Made by a program: the position numbers and the translations under genes
Notes under the pieces: model-generated
What the model was told of the DNA's origin: nothing
Databases searched by the model: none
Seen by the model: only the letters and a program-made list of their open reading frames with translations
Shown: positions 33,830 to 34,736 of the stretch, piece by piece
Position numbering within the stretch: position 1 is the first letter of the stretch
Layout of the letters: each line of letters begins with the position of its first letter
Assembly (NCBI RefSeq): GCF_030824335.1
Contig: NZ_JAVBXX010000033.1
Coordinates: 1-34,736, forward strand
Direction of reading: 5' to 3'
DNA: 34,736 nt
Origin: Azonexus sp.
GTDB lineage: Bacteria > Pseudomonadota > Gammaproteobacteria > Burkholderiales > Rhodocyclaceae

Positions 33830-34621
33830 ATGCTGTCCGGCAAGGTGTGGCCGGCTCATCCGAAGCCCTTGCCGGATGAACTACTGTCGTCGTGGATCGT
33901 GCGCGTGGCGGAAGCCAATGCAATCAAGCTGCAGACCTTGTCCTGGATGCTGTTTGGCAATGAGTTGTCTCCGTGGAATCGGGATATTGATCGCAACCCG
34001 CCTCGGTGGTTGATTGAGGCCCTCTGTCAGCATACGGGGAGCAGCGATGAGGATGTGTTCCAAACGGCATTGGTGACCTACGGTGGGATTCTCTATCCCC
34101 ATCGTCAGGCCGTCGGGCAGCTTCGATGGATTTTGCCGATACGTAACTATGGCATGCGGCATAAGGCATTTGGGCAGCAGTTCTGTCCTGAATGCCTGGC
34201 AAAAGACACGATCCCGTATTTCCGCAAGCAATGGCGAGTGGCGCTGTTTACCTACTGCCCAGAACATCAGGTGGAATTACATGATGCATGTCCAGCGTGC
34301 GGGTCGCCTGTTGTGATTTATCGTGGCGACTTTGGGAGGGAATTGAAGGATGCTAGGCCACTGTATGTATGCCATTCCTGCGGGTTTGATTTTCGGAGTG
34401 CGGATAGGGTGGCGCCGGTATTTTTTTCACCGGAAATTGGAGGTCTATTCCACGAAATGTTGCGCTCGCTTTTACTACCGACCGGTAAAAATGAACATTT
34501 CGATCTGGGCTTCTTTGCCGTTTTGCATCAAATGACGCGGATTATGGTGATGCGACAGAACGCTGATAGGTTGCGTCGCCACATCGCCGGATGCATTGGC
34601 TGCGATGCGCCGCCAATGTAA
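33830..34621 (+). pseudogene. tniQ: TniQ family target-selection protein, apparently truncated by an insertion
   Basis: 263 residues remain. The N-terminus (WPAHPKPLPDELLSSWIVRV) is the TniQ domain start, and zinc-binding pairs follow: C119/C122, C143/H146, C154/C157 and C181/C184. TniQ proteins recruit the ATPase to a chosen target and are usually about 400 residues or more. The TAA stop (34619-34621) falls inside GTAAGCGCCCGG at 34618, which looks like the terminus of an IS66-family element, so the rest of the gene is probably displaced beyond it. A naturally short TniQ is the alternative. The last residues (CIGCDAPPM) start another CxxC. Confidence 0.75.
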
Positions 34622-34736
34622 GCGCCCGGCAAACTCATCTGTAAATTGACGCGCTAGACCGCGAAGATCGTGTCCCCTTAAAAACGATGGTGGACACTTT
34701 CGATGGAAATCCAGAAGCCAAGTCGGCGCCGGCGGC
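34618..34736 (+). mobile_element. Left end of a probable IS66-family insertion sequence
   Basis: GTAAGCGCCCGG at 34618 matches the GTAA-type terminal repeats of IS66 elements. About 85 bases later a frame opens (ATG 34703) encoding MEIQKPSRRRR, which looks like the basic start of an IS66 TnpA. IS66 elements make 8-bp target duplications; the eight bases before the end are CCGCCAAT. The window ends inside the element, so family assignment rests on the end sequence and this short peptide. Confidence 0.55.
34703..34736 (+). CDS. Start of a probable IS66 TnpA-like gene (partial)
   Basis: Only 11 codons are visible: an ATG followed by a run rich in Arg and Lys. Small helix-turn-helix TnpA proteins of IS66 elements in betaproteobacteria begin with similar basic stretches. 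The identification depends on the adjacent terminal sequence. Confidence 0.4.
   Translation, partial: MEIQKPSRRRR

Larger units (their letters stand above)
30319..34736 (+). mobile_element. One end of a Tn7-like transposon (tnsA-tnsB-tnsC-tniQ), boundary approximate
   Basis: Four collinear genes encode a TnsA endonuclease, a DDE transposase, an AAA+ ATPase and a TniQ protein with the order and overlaps of a Tn7-like core. The left boundary lies somewhere in 30278-30412; the coordinate given is only a candidate TGT. Upstream genes look chromosomal. The other end and any cargo lie beyond the window. The element is interrupted in tniQ by an IS66-like sequence. Confidence 0.85.

Noticed and set aside
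34670..34697. GTGTCC/GGACAC inverted pair as the end of another insertion sequence
   Set aside because: The repeat is six bases long and lies inside the probable IS66 leader; the tniQ frame breaks earlier, at 34618.
30278..34736. CRISPR array or Cas genes linked to the Tn7-like element
   Set aside because: No repeat-spacer pattern or cas-like frame is visible in this window, so RNA-guided targeting cannot be claimed.

Overview
The window looks like the chromosome of a high-GC, respiratory betaproteobacterium, most likely a Rhodocyclaceae/Azonexaceae relative (inference). The reasons are a PhaM-type polyhydroxyalkanoate granule protein, a fused indolepyruvate:ferredoxin oxidoreductase beside a complete liv ABC operon, several c-di-GMP proteins, and an orphan AscD-like reductase. 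Coding density is very high. No gene-free stretch exceeds 300 bases; the longest is the 226-base divergent gap 13583-13808. No rRNA, tRNA or CRISPR array was seen.

Layout. 1-671 is the 3' part of a CaiB/BaiF CoA-transferase or racemase. 717-4934 (minus) is a tightly packed five-gene run transcribed as NfeD, SPFH/QmcA, outer-membrane barrel, small periplasmic binding protein and membrane diguanylate cyclase. 5043-6405 holds an AEC permease and PhaM, which converge. 6497-9990 holds a NarL-type response regulator that converges with a sensor kinase, plus a membrane-anchored methyltransferase upstream of the kinase. 10061-13582 (minus) is the oxidoreductase, divergent from livKHMGF (13809-18833). 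19021-21987 is a GAF/PAS/GGDEF/EAL protein, followed by a TetR regulator, a SprA-like metalloprotease, a LysE exporter and an AscD-like ferredoxin reductase. 25123-27573 is an SDR/HemJ/rRNA-methyltransferase operon. 27673-30277 carries an acetyl-CoA hydrolase/CoA-transferase and three small proteins, two of them exported.

From about 30300 to the end is one end of a Tn7-like transposon: tnsA, tnsB, a TniB-sized tnsC and tniQ, all overlapping or nearly so. The tniQ frame ends exactly where a sequence with the GTAA-type end of an IS66-family insertion sequence begins (34618). The targeting subunit therefore appears to be interrupted, and the rest of the transposon lies beyond the window.

Functional links. 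The liv transporter and the divergent oxidoreductase suggest uptake of amino acids and oxidation of aryl pyruvates. The barrel, binding protein and cyclase suggest an envelope-sensing input into c-di-GMP. The Tn7-like end is the clearest horizontally acquired part. All functions are read from sequence features and family knowledge; no database search was run.
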